DNA of 64,000 nt, taken from assembly GCA_039583875.1 (NCBI GenBank), contig CM077162.1, positions 68,755,259-68,819,258 of the forward strand, read 5' to 3'. Position 1 is the first letter of the stretch. Every line of letters begins with the position of its first letter. This document shows positions 29,505 to 40,640 of this stretch, piece by piece. The position numbers and the translations under genes are program-made. The notes below the pieces were generated by a model, which was not told where the DNA came from, did not search any database, and saw only the letters and a program-made list of their open reading frames with translations. The stretch comes from Platanthera guangdongensis (taxonomy: Eukaryota > Streptophyta > Magnoliopsida > Asparagales > Orchidaceae).

Positions 29505-30299
29505 TTGATGGGACATAAAGAATTCACTCGCGATTCCTTTCTTGGTGGAGTTATGTATGCCTTGGTGTGTCTTCAAGCTAAGGGCGATGCTCCTAATTTG
29601 AAAGATTTGTCGCCGGAATTGAGAGCGTTGCTAGAAGAATTTAAGGATGTCTATCCGGATGAGTTGCCACCCACTTTACCACCACTAAGAGAGATCCAAC
29701 ACGCTATAGATCTCATCCCAGGTTCGTCTCTACCAAATCTCCCACACTATAGGTTGAACCCCGCGGCACACCAAGAACTACAAACACAAATTTCGGAGCT
29801 TTTACAAAAAGGTTTTATAAGGCATAGCAAGAGCCCATGTTTTATCTTGGCGAATGTGCGTAGATGGTCGTGCAATTAACAAGATTACCATTAAATATCG
29901 ATTTCCGATCCCCCGCTTAGATGATTTATTCGGACATGCTAGCCGGTGCCACAATTTTCTCTAAAATGGATCTTAGGAGTGACTACCACCAAATACGGAT
30001 TCGTGAAGGGGATGAATGGAAAACCACATTTAAGTCTAAGGATGGATTATTTGAATGGCTTGTCATGCCTTTTGGCTTATCCAATGCCCCAAGTACGTTT
30101 ACCCGCATGATGACACACGTGTTCCAACCCTTTATGGGTAAGTTCATCGTTGTATACTTTGATGACATTTTAGTGTTTAGCACTTCCCCGTCGGATCACT
30201 ACTCCCATTTACAAATTGTTTTCTCTACTTTGCGTGAAGAGAAGTTGTTCGTGAATCTTAAGAAGTGTACGTTTTTTGTCCACTCCGTATAGTTCCTTG
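29505..30299 (+). pseudogene. Chromovirus reverse transcriptase
   Basis: The first frame (29505-29879) covers the RT entry ([37 protein letters not shown]). It loses the conserved VPKKDGTWR block through a short deletion near 29850, then shifts frame. The second frame (29921-30292) has [34 protein letters not shown] and the catalytic YFDDILVFS (the xxDD box). The conserved Gly of SGYHQ reads Asp. A TAG at 30290 ends it. Confidence 0.9.
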
Positions 30300-30307
30300 G
30301 CTATATT

Positions 30308-31342
30308 GTGAGTTCAGATGGTATTAAGGTTGACCCGGGAAAGGTCCAAGTCATTAAGGATTGGCCCGAGCCAAAGTGCATCCGTGATGTGAGAAGCTTT
30401 GATGGCTTAGCTACTTTTTATCTCCGTTTTATTAAGGACTTTAGTAGTATTATGACACCCATTACGGAGTGTATGAAGAAAGAAGATTTTAAATGGACTC
30501 CCTCCTCCACCGTTGCGTTCCAAACGGTCAAAACTAAAATGACGGAAGCTCTGATTCTTCGCTTACCCGACTTCACTAAGGTTTTTGAATTATCATGTGA
30601 TGCATCCGGAATCGGTGTTGGTGGTGTGCTAAGCCAAGAGGGACATCCCATCGGCTATTTTAGCGAGAAATTAGCGGGGCCAAAATTAAATTATTCGAAT
30701 TATGATAGAGAATTCTATGCGGCGATCCGTTGTCTCCAATATTGGAGGCATTATCTTCTTCCCAAGGAGTTCGTTATCCTTTCCGATCATGAAGCCCTTA
30801 GGTTCATTAATTCTCAACATAAAATCAGCCCCTGTCACGCTAAATGGGTCACTTTTCTTCAAGAGTACACATTTTCCCTCAAACACCTCAAGGGTTCACA
30901 AAACCGTGTGGCCGACGCCCTTAGTCATCTATCTTTATTATTGACTACTATGCAAGTTAAAGTTATCGGATTCGAAAGGGTTAAGGATGAGTATGTACAC
31001 TGCCCGGATTTTAGGGACGCTTACTTGAGCGCTCAACATGACTCCCCTACTACTATTTCTGCTTATTATATCCGCGACGGATATTTATTCAAGCATGTTA
31101 AGTTGTGCATCCCGCAAACGTCATTGCGTCATTTCATCATTTGGGAGATCCATAGTGGTGGGCTAGGTGGACATTTTGGGCGGGATAAAACGATTTCACT
31201 CGTGGAAGATAAATTTTATTGGCCGGGGTTGAAGAAACTAGTTGGCAAGATAGTTAGTAGTTGTCGGACTTGCCAACTTGCTAAGGGAAATAAAACCAAT
31301 GTTGGGTTATACACACCGCTCCCCATTCCTTCCGTCCCATGA
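30308..31342 (+). pseudogene. Chromovirus RT thumb, RNase H and integrase zinc-binding domain
   Basis: This 344-codon frame includes IKVDPGKVQVIKDWPEP, DFKWTPSSTVAFQTVK, LSCDASGIGVGGVLSQEG (RNase H catalytic Asp), NYDREFYAAIRCLQYWRHYLL, LSDHEALRFI and VADALSHLS. The integrase HHCC finger follows (HSGGLGGHFGRDKT to CRTCQLAKG). It stops at a TGA (31340) just before the first catalytic Asp region of integrase. In family members this position is a Trp or sense codon. Confidence 0.9.
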
Positions 31343-31348
31343 GAAGAT

Positions 31349-32255
31349 GTGAGCATAAATTTTATTTTAGGCCTTCCCCCTTCCATTCGCCGGCATGACT
31401 CCATATTAGTGGTTGTAGACCGTTTTTCTAAAATGACCTATTTTATTGCTTGTGTGGAAAGACGCATGACGCCTCCCACATCGCCAAACTTTATTTCAAA
31501 GAAGTTGTTAGTCACCGTGGAGTTCCTAAAATATTGTTACGGATCGCGACGTAAAATTCACTAGTTATTTTTGGAAAACTCTATGGAAATTAATGGGCAC
31601 AAAATTATTGTTTTCCGCCGCCTATCACCCGCAAACTGATGGGCAGACGAAAGTAGTTAATAGAAGCTTAAGGAACTTATTGCAGTGTCTTGTGGGTGAT
31701 CACAAAGTCACTTGGGACTTGCTTCTTTCCCATGCTCAACTTGCCTATAACAATTCTAAGAATCGGTATACCGGCCTTTCATCGAATGAGATTGTGCATG
31801 GTTATAAGGCTCCCGTGCCACTTGACTTGGTCTCACTTCCGCCTACCTATAAGTCAAGTCAATTTGCACAAGACTTCGCTTAACACATTCATGATCTCCA
31901 TAAACGCATTCAAGACAAATTAGCCACTCAATATGCTTCTTATCAATTGCATGCTAATTTACATATGAGAGCATCTACTTTTAACATTGATGATTTGGTT
32001 TTGGTCCGATTAATCCAGGAACGGCTCCCTTCGGGCACCGTCAAGAAATTGGCCAATAGGAGAGCTGGCCCCTTCAAGATCATTAAAAAATTGGGAGACA
32101 ACGCTTTTGTTTTGGATTTGCTCAATGAGTGGGGTATTTCCCCTATCTTCAACGTATCGGATTTAACGCCTTATGTTTCTCCACCTCCAGAATTACTTCC
32201 CTCTCCGCTCTCTTCTAGTGAGGCTTCTTCTTCTTTGGTTAGGGGGTGCACTTGA
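31349..32255 (+). pseudogene. Chromovirus integrase catalytic core and C-terminal domain
   Basis: Three broken frames follow in order. The first (31349-31564) has FILGLPPSIRRHDSILVVVDRFSKMTYFI. The second (31593-31883) has SAAYHPQTDGQTKVVNRSLRNLL and the WDLLLSHAQLAYNNSKN block. The third (31947-32255) has RLPSGTVKKLANRRAGPFKIIKKLGDNAFVLDL and GISPIFNVSDLTPY. In the TDGQTEVVN motif the catalytic Glu reads Lys. Stops and shifts occur near 31562 and 31881. Confidence 0.88.
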
Positions 32256-32712
32256 TCCAGTCTCTCTCTTACCTACGGCTTCTACTGAGGTTACATTGTT
32301 TGGTGATACTAATGCTAATATTTCTACTCATATTAATGCTTTCCCGAGGTTTACCAAAACCTTCCTTGTGCCTGACAGGATTATTGATGACGACGTGGTC
32401 GCCTCCGCCGATGGTGGCCTCCACCGCTATCTTGTTCGTTGGCGTGACCGCCCTGCTTCGGATGACTCATGGATTACCGAGGCTGAGTTGGAGCGCTTGG
32501 ATGTTGCCCTCCTCCAACAGTATCGCCGAGACCACTCGCCGGTGATGAATGCTTTTGACCGGGGGAGGATTGATGGCGCCGACGGCTCCGACCCGCCAAT
32601 GTTTGAAGATCTTCGCCGCCCCTGCCGCCAACATATCGACGACTCTATTGACGATGGTCGCCGCAATTATCGCCGCTACAACCTCCGCTCGCGACCCCAT
32701 ACGTCTACCTGA
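32173..32712 (+). pseudogene. Chromovirus chromodomain-like C-terminus, ending inside the 3' LTR
   Basis: The last pol frame contains HRYLVRWRDRPASDDSWITEAELERL, a chromodomain-like fold (YLVRW, SW, aromatic cage positions partly changed) that can guide integration to particular chromatin. It is followed by an acidic/arginine-rich tail. The stop at 32710-32712 lies within the 3' LTR (32571-33377), so the same codons occur in the 5' LTR. The frame overlaps the end of the integrase frame near 32173-32255, probably because of an indel. Confidence 0.85.
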
Positions 32713-33377
32713 CGTTACGATGCGTTTCGACACATTTAACGTCATGTTTAAATTTTATTTATGCAGTTTTGTTTGTCTAAATCTGCATTTCCTGCTTTAG
32801 ATCCAAACATTTATATGTTTTGTTTAATTTCAATGGCCTGGATGAAGCCACGTGATTGTATGGTTGAGATAATGTAATAGGACTTATATATATAGGTCTA
32901 TTTTTCTAATGCAAGAAAGATTTTGGACAACCCTAAAAAAAAATTGTCGTTGCTCCTCTTGCCGAACCGAGCCCGACGCCCCATTCCCCGATCTCGTCGA
33001 TCGCGACCCTAGTGGCGGACGGCCGCTCCTCCGCCGGGAAGCTTCTCCGGTGCGACTCCGTAGGAGTTTTGGTGTGCGTATCTTCCTCTTGGTGTGACTC
33101 CGGTAGAACCGTGGTAGAAAGATTCTCTACAACTTGTATTAAGTTCTTTGTGGGTAACGATTTCTTCCTCCTCTCCTTGTGTGTTCTTTTCATTTCGGAT
33201 TTTTGGTGGATGAGGCCGAGCGTTACCTCCGAAATCCTTGTGAACTCTTGGGTTTTAATTTCAAAGCTTTAGTTGTTGTGTTTTCTTGAGATTTTTCTGA
33301 TCTAAAAGATCAGAAAGGAGTTGAGTGAACCGTCGCCTACAAGCATCACGGTCGCGTCGACACATAGGCCTACATCA
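32571..33377 (+). repeat. Chromovirus 3' LTR (807 bp)
   Basis: It begins TGATGGCGCCGACGG after a purine tract GGGGGAGGAT (32561-32570) and ends CCTACATCA. It lacks about 155 bp present in the 5' LTR; the deletion junction near 33300-33312 shares GATC. Confidence 0.93.
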
Positions 33378-33382
33378 GGGGA

Positions 33383-33780
33383 GCGGTTAGGCCTTGGTGA
33401 GGACATCAAAAATTTACTCGACAACGGGTACATGTTGGTTCAAGTTTGCGAAGTTGAACCTTTTTCGGGATGAAATGACAGTTGACTTTGATATGTTTGG
33501 TAGGTTCATGAAAAACAAGATTTTGACGATATGGATGGCAGCTTGACTATTGCAGTAGAGGACATCCGGAGAGGGGAGCGTTACACCAAGATCAATAAGA
33601 AGACTTTCCAACTACGCATGTTTAGAAACAACAAACACCGCTGAACGATACTCAACCTTCGCAGAGGAGTGTCTACTTCTTGCTTCTCTAATTGACCAGG
33701 TGTCCTCAAAAATATGTGTAGTAGCCACTCATAGACAACGATCTTTGAGGGAGACATCATAATCAGTATAATAATAAACA
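33383..33780 (-). pseudogene. Copia-5 RNase H remnant
   Basis: The frame 33414-33611 encodes MESLLIDLGVTLPSPDVLYC and SQAAIHIVKILFF, aligning with the DLGVRLSSPATIFCDSQA region of Copia-1 RNase H; the catalytic Asp in CDSQA is replaced by Asn. The upstream SAEAEY-type block near 33640-33690 is frameshifted. Confidence 0.75.
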
Positions 33781-34790
33781 ATTATTGATAGAGAAGAGGA
33801 GGGCTTATACACAAGCCTTTGTCCCGGAGCATTCTTCAGATATCGAAGGATTCACTCGACAACTTGGGGGTGGGATATCCGAGGAGCATGCATGAAGCGG
33901 TTGAATACACCAACAACAAATAAGATATCATTCGGTGTGATAGTCAAGTAGATAAGGTTACCAACAATGCGACAATTGTATTCCGGATTACAGAGAAGCA
34001 AATCAGAGTCGATGCGTCAGCGTAGAGCTTGTGGTTGATATCCATTAGCGTGTCATTGTGTCAGCTGGCTTGCATCTTGAGTAGCTTTCATTGTGAAGAA
34101 GATATAGACATTACTTCCCGTGAGACAAAATCAATCCATCGGGTCGATGTGCAAACCTCAATACCCAAGAAATATTGGAGGTTTTTATAAAAGACTAAAT
34201 CTTTGGTTTGAAAGTGAGGCCAAGTGCTTCTTGATTTAGATTTACTTTTTAAATCATCGCCTGCGATGAAAATATTATCAACATATAAAAGAAGTATCAC
34301 CTTACCTGTTGAGTGGCGACGAATAAATAGGGAGAAGTCTGTCGAGCTCCGACTGAATCCAAAATCCCAAATGATTTGATTGAACTTGTCAAACCAATTT
34401 CGAGGGGACTACTTAATGCCATAAATAAATTTCTTGAGGTACCAGACAAGTGAATTCCTTGTGGTTTCATAACCAGGAGATTGCTACATGTAGATAATCT
34501 CTGCTAGATCACCATTAGTGAATGCATTCTTAATATCAAGTTGATGCAACTGTCAATGACGTTGGACGACCAATAAGATCTAGACCCGTACTATATTCAA
34601 CTGAACGACTGGAGATAACTTATTTTCATAGTTGAGGTCATACTGCTGAGTGAAACCACGAGCCACAAGATGAGCTTTGAGACACTTAACTATCCCATCA
34701 TGACGGCTTCACAGTAAAGACCTATTTACAACACACGAAAATGGCCAGGAGGAAGGGAGACAAGTTTTTAGGTCTGATTGGCCCAACGGG
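33781..34790 (-). pseudogene. Copia-5 reverse transcriptase remnant
   Basis: Short frames preserve LLLYVDNIFIAGDDL (34088-34300; the YVDD box reads YVDN) and FGIEVxTSTRW-like text. The rest is recognisable only by position relative to Copia-1. It is heavily decayed, with many stops. Confidence 0.7.
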
Positions 34791-36300
34791 CAGTCATTTC
34801 TTCATACATAGATAAGCTTATGAAGACACACCTGTGAAGTTCATGAGATAAGCAGTGAAAGGAGACAGAGAGAGGGTGAGCGGTATAAGGGACTGCATCC
34901 TGGGAGGGGGGAACCGTTGTCAGATAAACTGGCCATGAATCGTCATCAGTAGGGGGCAACTATCTCAAGACATAAGATTGAGGACAACGACGAGTGTATA
35001 CACATGGAGATGAGGAGGTGGTGGTGTTGGGAGCACGTGAGGTGGTGTTGGGAGTAGGGGAGGTGTTATGTTGTTGATAGGGAAGTTAGAGCATGGGAAG
35101 ACAGTGGAAAGTTATCATGAGGAGTCAAGAAGTAGAAGGGTTGATCCTCGTTGAAGGTGGCATCAGCGGATGTAGCTATTTTCTGATCAGTGGGAGAGTA
35201 ACACATAGCCCTTATGTGTGCGAGAGTGCCCAACATACATATATTTGGTAGCACATTGGGCCAATTTGTCCATCACATGGCCAAGAAAATTGACAAAATA
35301 AACACTTCGGAAGACATGGGGTGCCAAGGGGAAGAGAGTTGTTAAAGGAAAGAGGATAGAGAATGATGTCGCAAGGGTGAGAGTGAACATGGGCATGTGT
35401 TTAATTAAATATCTTGTGGTGGAGACTGTGAAGTGCCAATAGATCTTGGGACCCTTATTTAAAACATAAGGGAGCGGGCAATCTCGAAGAGGTGGCGATT
35501 CTTCTACTCGGTCACACCATTTTTTGATTGTGTATAGACATATGATGTTTGGTGGATAGTACCCGACATATTTCATGTTTCCTGGAATTTGCGACTTGTA
35601 TATTCACCCGCATTATTGGTTCAAATTATTTTAATTGAGTTCTAAAATTGAGTACGTATCTTAGTGATGAAGGAGCGAAAGACACGTAATTACAAATATA
35701 ATCATGTCATACGAGAATGATCATCAATAAGGTCCCCAAATGTCCAGATAAATTAGCAGTTTTATAAGGGCCCCGAATGTTAGAATGAACTAAATCAAAA
35801 GGTGTGGTGCTCTTAGTACAATGAGAGGAGAAGTGAGTGATGTTGTTTCCTGTATATACGTTATTCACATGTAAATTCAGAAAAAGAAAAATCAGGAAGA
35901 GCTTTCTGTAGGATAGGAAAAGGAGCATGACCAAGATGCTTGTGCTAATCAACAAAAGTGGCTGAGGAGAGAACCGTGGTGGAGAGAACCGTGGTGGAGA
36001 GAACCGTGGTGGGAAAGTCCAAAGTGTAGAGCCTATTTGACAGTCATCCTCTATCAATGATATTCCACGTTCATCGATCCTGTACCGTATAGAAAGAAGA
36101 TGAAAGTTGATGAAGCAGTGAGTAAGGCGTCTAACAGTGAAGAGATTAAATTGAGATTCAGGAATATGTAGTACAGAGCAAGAGAGATAGACAAAGTTAT
36201 ATACACATCTCCAGATCCACATATTGGGTTGTTTCTCTATTGGCAACAACGATAAATCGGGATAGGCAGAGTCCATGCACCGAGAAGGTTTCTGCGAAGT
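34791..36300 (-). pseudogene. Copia-5 integrase and protease remnant
   Basis: Frames at 34768-34959 (MYEEMTARWANQT), 35066-35576 (YMYVGHSRTHKGYVLLSH, HVFRSVYFVNFLGH) and 35707-36276 (VHSNIRGPYKTA, SVLHIPESQFNLFTVRRLTH) keep copia integrase order. The first catalytic HSD reads HSN. A triplicated RFSPP motif (plus-strand repeats of GAACCGTGGTGGAGA near 35965-36015) is an expanded short repeat. Confidence 0.75.
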
Positions 36301-37640
36301 AATGTGATTTGTGGCCCGAAGTCCATTATCAAGGAGGGATTATGAGAAAAACATGATATATCTTCGTTGGAGATAAAGGTGATAGAGTCGGAAGTTCGAG
36401 TAACCATCCCTCATAGATGTTGGAGTTACTCCCTCAAGGTGTCAATGTCAAAGCAATATGTGGTAGGAACATCCACTGCTAAAGAAACATGGTGCTGAGA
36501 GTTGAAAGGCTGCTGCAGGAACTATGTTTCCCATAATAGGTGGCCTTGGTATGATTTATCTGACCACAATGTGTATAGTGATGAGTGTTTGGCCCCTTGG
36601 TGTAATTTCGGCCATCGTGAGACATCTATGGGCAAAATCACCTTCAAAATCATGGAACACACATCTGAGAGATATGAAATAGTGGGAAAGGATAAGATGT
36701 TGGCACAGACACTTCATACATTAGGTGGTAGACGTGCCATCATCAATGCTATGTCGACAACCTCCTTCTGAGCCTGCAGGGTAAGGAAATCCAACGTCGG
36801 AGGCTAGTGCTGACTTCAAACCTCAACAAAGTTTTGTATTGGGCTACGAAGAAGGATGTCAGGTCATCGTCCAAACCCGGTTCGACGGGATGGAGTTGCC
36901 TAAAGAGAACATATGTTGAAGATTGCAGTCCTAGAGTAGAGGGACTTCAGTTCATCCCACATGGCCCTTGCAGTCTCGTGGCGCATAACCTTGCACCTTG
37001 CAATGTGGATCACTGTCCATGGAATTCAAGAGTCGGTTCTGAACTCTGCTATCATCACTGAGTCATTTCTCAGTAGTCTCAACAGGTGGGTCGCGGGTTA
37101 GATGATGAAGAAGACCCTTGTTTTGAAATGCATGACATACTGAGTGGACCAACTCAACAAAAATTTTCTTCCCAGTGAGGGAGATAATGGTAATCCAAAG
37201 TTGTCACAAACATCGTATATGGGAGCCGACACGAGGGTGGCCAGAACGATGAACAAGGAGGAAGCAACATTTGTCCCTTTCGAGTCAGTAATGTATGGTA
37301 TAAGGGTTAGCGAGTTCAAGGAGTGAAGGAGCCTGAGAGCTCTGGGGGGTGGTTGGTTAACTTGGGAATTTTCTTTCAAACTTGGGAAGAAAGGGTTTCA
37401 GTGAGTTCGTGAAGGAAGGGTTCAACATGCTTGGGAGACACAAGACTGTGGAAGCAGGGAGCCGTTGTGAGCACTGGAATGGGGTAGCATTGAGCTCTAG
37501 ATGCAGGAAGTAGCGACCTCTGAAGCAGGGTCCAGTGCGACCTCTTGATGCAGCGACTTTAGAAGCAAGGAGTTGGCTGCGAGCTCAAGTGGTAGAACCC
37601 AAGCCGCGGGGGCGACGAGTACTAGAAATGGAAAGCTATG
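36301..37640 (-). pseudogene. Copia-5 gag remnant and leader
   Basis: Minus-strand text resembling ARCKVMRHETARAMWDELKSLY near 36900-36990 fits the UBN2 Gag core, and a decayed knuckle YTHCGQINHTKA lies near 36530-36590. A 93-codon frame at 37098-37379 covers the N-terminal part (LIPYITDSKGTNVASS). Nothing further is recognised to about 37640. Confidence 0.55.
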
Positions 37641-37899
37641 AGAAAGAGGAAGCAGAGATCATATTATGAGTACCCATGAGTAAGGAGTCACTATGTCTGC
37701 AAATTTGGGTGACAGAAGTCGTTATTCCTAAACGGGAGAGGAGGATGCGAGTCTGTAGGAAAGGGAAGCATAGAGTACTTAGGCAGACATCTAGCTTACG
37801 AGCCAGTGGGGGTTGGCGAGTATGAGAAGATGGATCGATGAGTACACCAACTGTCGGCTGGCCTATACGAGAGTTGCAATCCGTGCGGCAGTTTGTGGC
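37640..37899 (+). pseudogene. Gypsy integrase zinc-finger fragment, left part, and unassigned flank
   Basis: Most of this stretch is unassigned. The last bases before the solo LTR encode RQFVA in a plus-strand frame that continues after the LTR as NCLMCQKA. Together these resemble the C-x2-CQ half of a gypsy integrase HHCC finger. The fragment is too short for family assignment. Confidence 0.45.
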
Positions 37900-40532
37900 T
37901 GTAACAACCCATTTTGTAACATATATAATAATAATTATATTAATATAAACCTAATCTATTCCCCCCTCTTATTTAACCTAACCGACCAGCTCCCCTCCCC
38001 CGATAAAAAACAAAATCCCGCTTCTGTTTTTCTCCCGCACAGCCGCAAACCCGCAAACAATCCCGTCTCCCGTATTCGCCGCAGCTCCCGCACGCGCCGA
38101 TCCCGTCTCCAGCCAGCCGCATGCAGGTCGCCTCCTCCTCCTGCTCCAGGCGCCGACTCCTCCGGCTTCTCCTCCTCTTGCTTTGGTCGACAGCTCCCCC
38201 CCTCCGTTGCTATGGCTGGCGGCCTCCTGCTCCTCCAGAGGCCGACAGCTCCCTTCCCTCTTTCTCCTAGGGCCGGCAAGGCCTCCTCTTCGTCGATCTG
38301 CGAAGGCAACCGCCTCCCCTTCCCTCGGCAGCCCTCTTCCTCTCCGATTGGGCCGATTTTGCAAGAAGAGCGCCTAGGGCTTTCTTCCCTCTCTTCTTTG
38401 GGCCCGGTTTTGATTCCTATTGGTAAGATTCCCCTCTTGTTCATCTCTATTCAGATTTCCATGAGTTTTCTTGTAAAGTTTGTGCTCCGATTTCATATAT
38501 TTTGTGATCCATGATTTTTGCTCCTATCGTAGTCGTCTAACCCTTGTGTATGTGTGTTTTCCAGTGCCCCTCCTCGTTAATATTGGTGGAATCTCTCCAA
38601 ATCTCTCTCCGAATTAAGGTTTTCCCAAGCCTAAGCGCCGCTAAGTCTTTGTTTTCGCGTGGGAATCTCTTCGCCCCTCACCTTTGAGGGAGGTAAAATT
38701 CTTAGTCCCTCTCTTATTTTAATCTTGCGATAATTTATTTCTCGTGCTAACGTTAGGGTTTTTGATAACTCATTGTCGTATATGGTGGCGCAGCAGGTCT
38801 GATATCAAGTTTTCCGATTTCGCTTGTGCCGCAATTTGGTTTCCGTCAGCTTCAGCTTCTTTGAGGCAAGTAGAGATCACTTCTCTCTTGCAAATATTGA
38901 ACTTAATTGTTTTGTCTGATCTCATGTTTATATGAATCAACCTTTGATGGCTTGTTTTGTCAGTTAAATTAGACATTGAATCATTTATTAGACTTGTTGC
39001 TAGTTTGAGATTCACGCGATAAAATTAGCACGAGTCGTGAATGTAAATAATGATATTTGAGTAATTGGAAGACGAGATAGTGAATGATAGTTAATTGGAT
39101 ATTCAATTTGAGAATTTGCATTTTGTTTGATGAATAAATTGAGGACAATAAGCTTGAGTACGAGCATTAATAGATTTGAATGATCATTGTTAAGGCTCCT
39201 TGTTAGGGATTTAAAGATGGTTGAGTTATGTCACGCTCGTATCGTACACACTTTTGAATTGGAAAATCACACTTATAACGAATTATGGATAACAAATATA
39301 TGTTTGGTGATTCGATATCATGCTCGGTAGTGAACGCATGTTTTTCTTGGAAGATAACTGTGCCCTAGAAATCGTTAACCTAGGCGAATTCTTGACATCT
39401 CCGATCCAATACACTTCAACTTACCTTTGCTTTTTACTCGAAGAATTTTCCGGTTTCTGATGTCTGTCTGGTTTCTGATGTATGTCTGGTTTCTGATGTC
39501 TGTTTGGTTTCTGATGTCTGTCTGATTGTAAGACCCGAGTAAAACTTATTTCCAATCTGATCTTTCTCGTTGACGTGAATCTGTTTCACGATCTGAAGTT
39601 TCCTCCCATAATATTGTCATAAAATAATATGATAAATAATCTCGTATGAAACTCGAAAACAAATCTGTGGTTGTAAGCAGAACCTTGAACTGTAGAGTCT
39701 AACTGGGCATCTATCTGTTGTCATGGTCACGACAAGCAGAATTACTTTTCCGATAAGACTTGCACTCAGATCTGATCGTGAGCCATGTGCGTCCGCTATA
39801 GCACCTACTCACTTCATCGATCTCGACTTACAATATTTTACATAAATAATTTTAGGCTATTCTCCGGAGTATTCTAATAAACTAACTTGTTTTGTTTAGC
39901 TCTGTTATTTGCTTGTCTTGAATAGTTTTTGCTTCATGAGATACTGATACACTCATGCTTTTCTGTTTCTGTTACTGTTCTGTACTTTACTTTGCTCATT
40001 CTGTTTGTTTCAATGTTCTGAGGCTTTTCTTTTCTGTTTTGGAATTGCCTTAGCTTTCATGTCAGCGCCGCCAGGTTCCTGAGCCCGATCTGCATCAAGT
40101 TTCTGCTTTCCGATGATTGATCTTCTAGCCGTGTCAGGTTTGATGTTTTTGATTCACTTCTTTTACTCTCAGTGGTTTTCTTTATGTGATAATTATGAAC
40201 AGTAATACATGGACAACTGCTAGACTATATAAATATTTATGTACTAGAATCTGAATATAACACATGTGCACTCTCTGTTGCATCATAACTGCATGATAAC
40301 TATAGTAGTAGCCTGTAAAACATGAATTTATAAAGTACATGTGCATGAAAACTCTTTTCACTGATGAATTTAAAAACTTCCGCATAAAAGTCAAGTTATT
40401 TTACTCAATAGTAACTATTTTCAGTGTTCTCTGCATCCGCCTTAGCAGACATGGCTTTCTTTCTGCCCATGCCTGTGGCATCACGACTCGTCTCAAAGCG
40501 CACAATGACTTCTGTCGAGTCGGGTCGTGACA
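37900..40532 (+). mobile_element. Solo LTR of a Ty3/gypsy element (2633 bp)
   Basis: The segment begins TGTAACAACCC and ends GGGTCGTGACA, typical termini of large plant gypsy LTRs. An exact 5-bp target duplication GTGGC flanks it at 37895-37899 and 40533-40537. No internal gag-pol sequence is present, so it is what remains after recombination between two LTRs. It contains a GC-rich proline/serine-coding stretch (37980-38440), typical of LTR transcribed leaders, and a short tandem array of TTTCTGATGTCTGTCTGG-like units at 39445-39530. Orientation is inferred from the termini and the C-rich leader. Confidence 0.88.
39445..39530. repeat. Short tandem repeat in the solo LTR (about 19 bp, 4 copies)
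   Basis: The unit GGTTTCTGATGTCTGTCT repeats four times with one or two changes each. Confidence 0.85.
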
Positions 40533-40640
40533 GTGGCCAACTGTCTGATGTGTCAGAAGGCGTTATTCCCCAATCATCTGGAAGGGGGGTGCGAACTTGG
40601 ATCTTTCTGCAAATCTCGTATCATGGAGGCGTAGTGGGGA
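40533..40640 (+). pseudogene. Gypsy integrase zinc-finger fragment, right part
   Basis: Directly after the solo LTR target duplication, a plus-strand frame reads NCLMCQKALFPNHLEGG, continuing the RQFVA frame left of the LTR. It is distinct from the minus-strand Gypsy-7 that follows. Confidence 0.45.

Larger units (their letters stand above)
26752..33377 (+). mobile_element. Ty3/gypsy chromovirus with chromodomain, possibly CRM-like, inserted in Copia-5
   Basis: LTRs (26752-27713 and 32571-33377) begin TGATGGCGCC and end CTACATCA. An exact 5-bp target duplication GGGGA lies at 26747-26751 and 33378-33382. Order is gag, protease, RT, RNase H, integrase, chromodomain (gypsy type). The reading frame continues 142 bp into the 3' LTR. 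RNase H blocks (KLNYSNYDREFYAAIRCLQYW, VADALSHLS) and the LTR-overlapping ORF recall CRM-type chromoviruses, but clade assignment is tentative. Multiple stops and at least one deletion make it inactive. Confidence 0.93.
26480..37640 (-). mobile_element. Copia-5, decayed copia retrotransposon split by a chromovirus
   Basis: The 3' LTR (about 26480-26683) and the first 64 bp of internal sequence (plus CTTCCCTGCAAGC, compare CTCCCCCGCAAGC in Copia-1) lie left of the inserted chromovirus. RNase H, RT, integrase, protease and gag continue from 33383 rightward. All frames are broken. No 5' LTR or primer site was recognised, so the right end is approximate. Protein blocks resemble Copia-1 and Copia-2. 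Confidence 0.8.

Noticed and set aside
37813..38514. 233-codon open frame with Pro/Ser-rich product, possibly a host gene exon
   Set aside because: It lies inside a solo LTR with matched TSDs. Both strands are open because of GC-rich low-complexity sequence, and no domain is recognisable.
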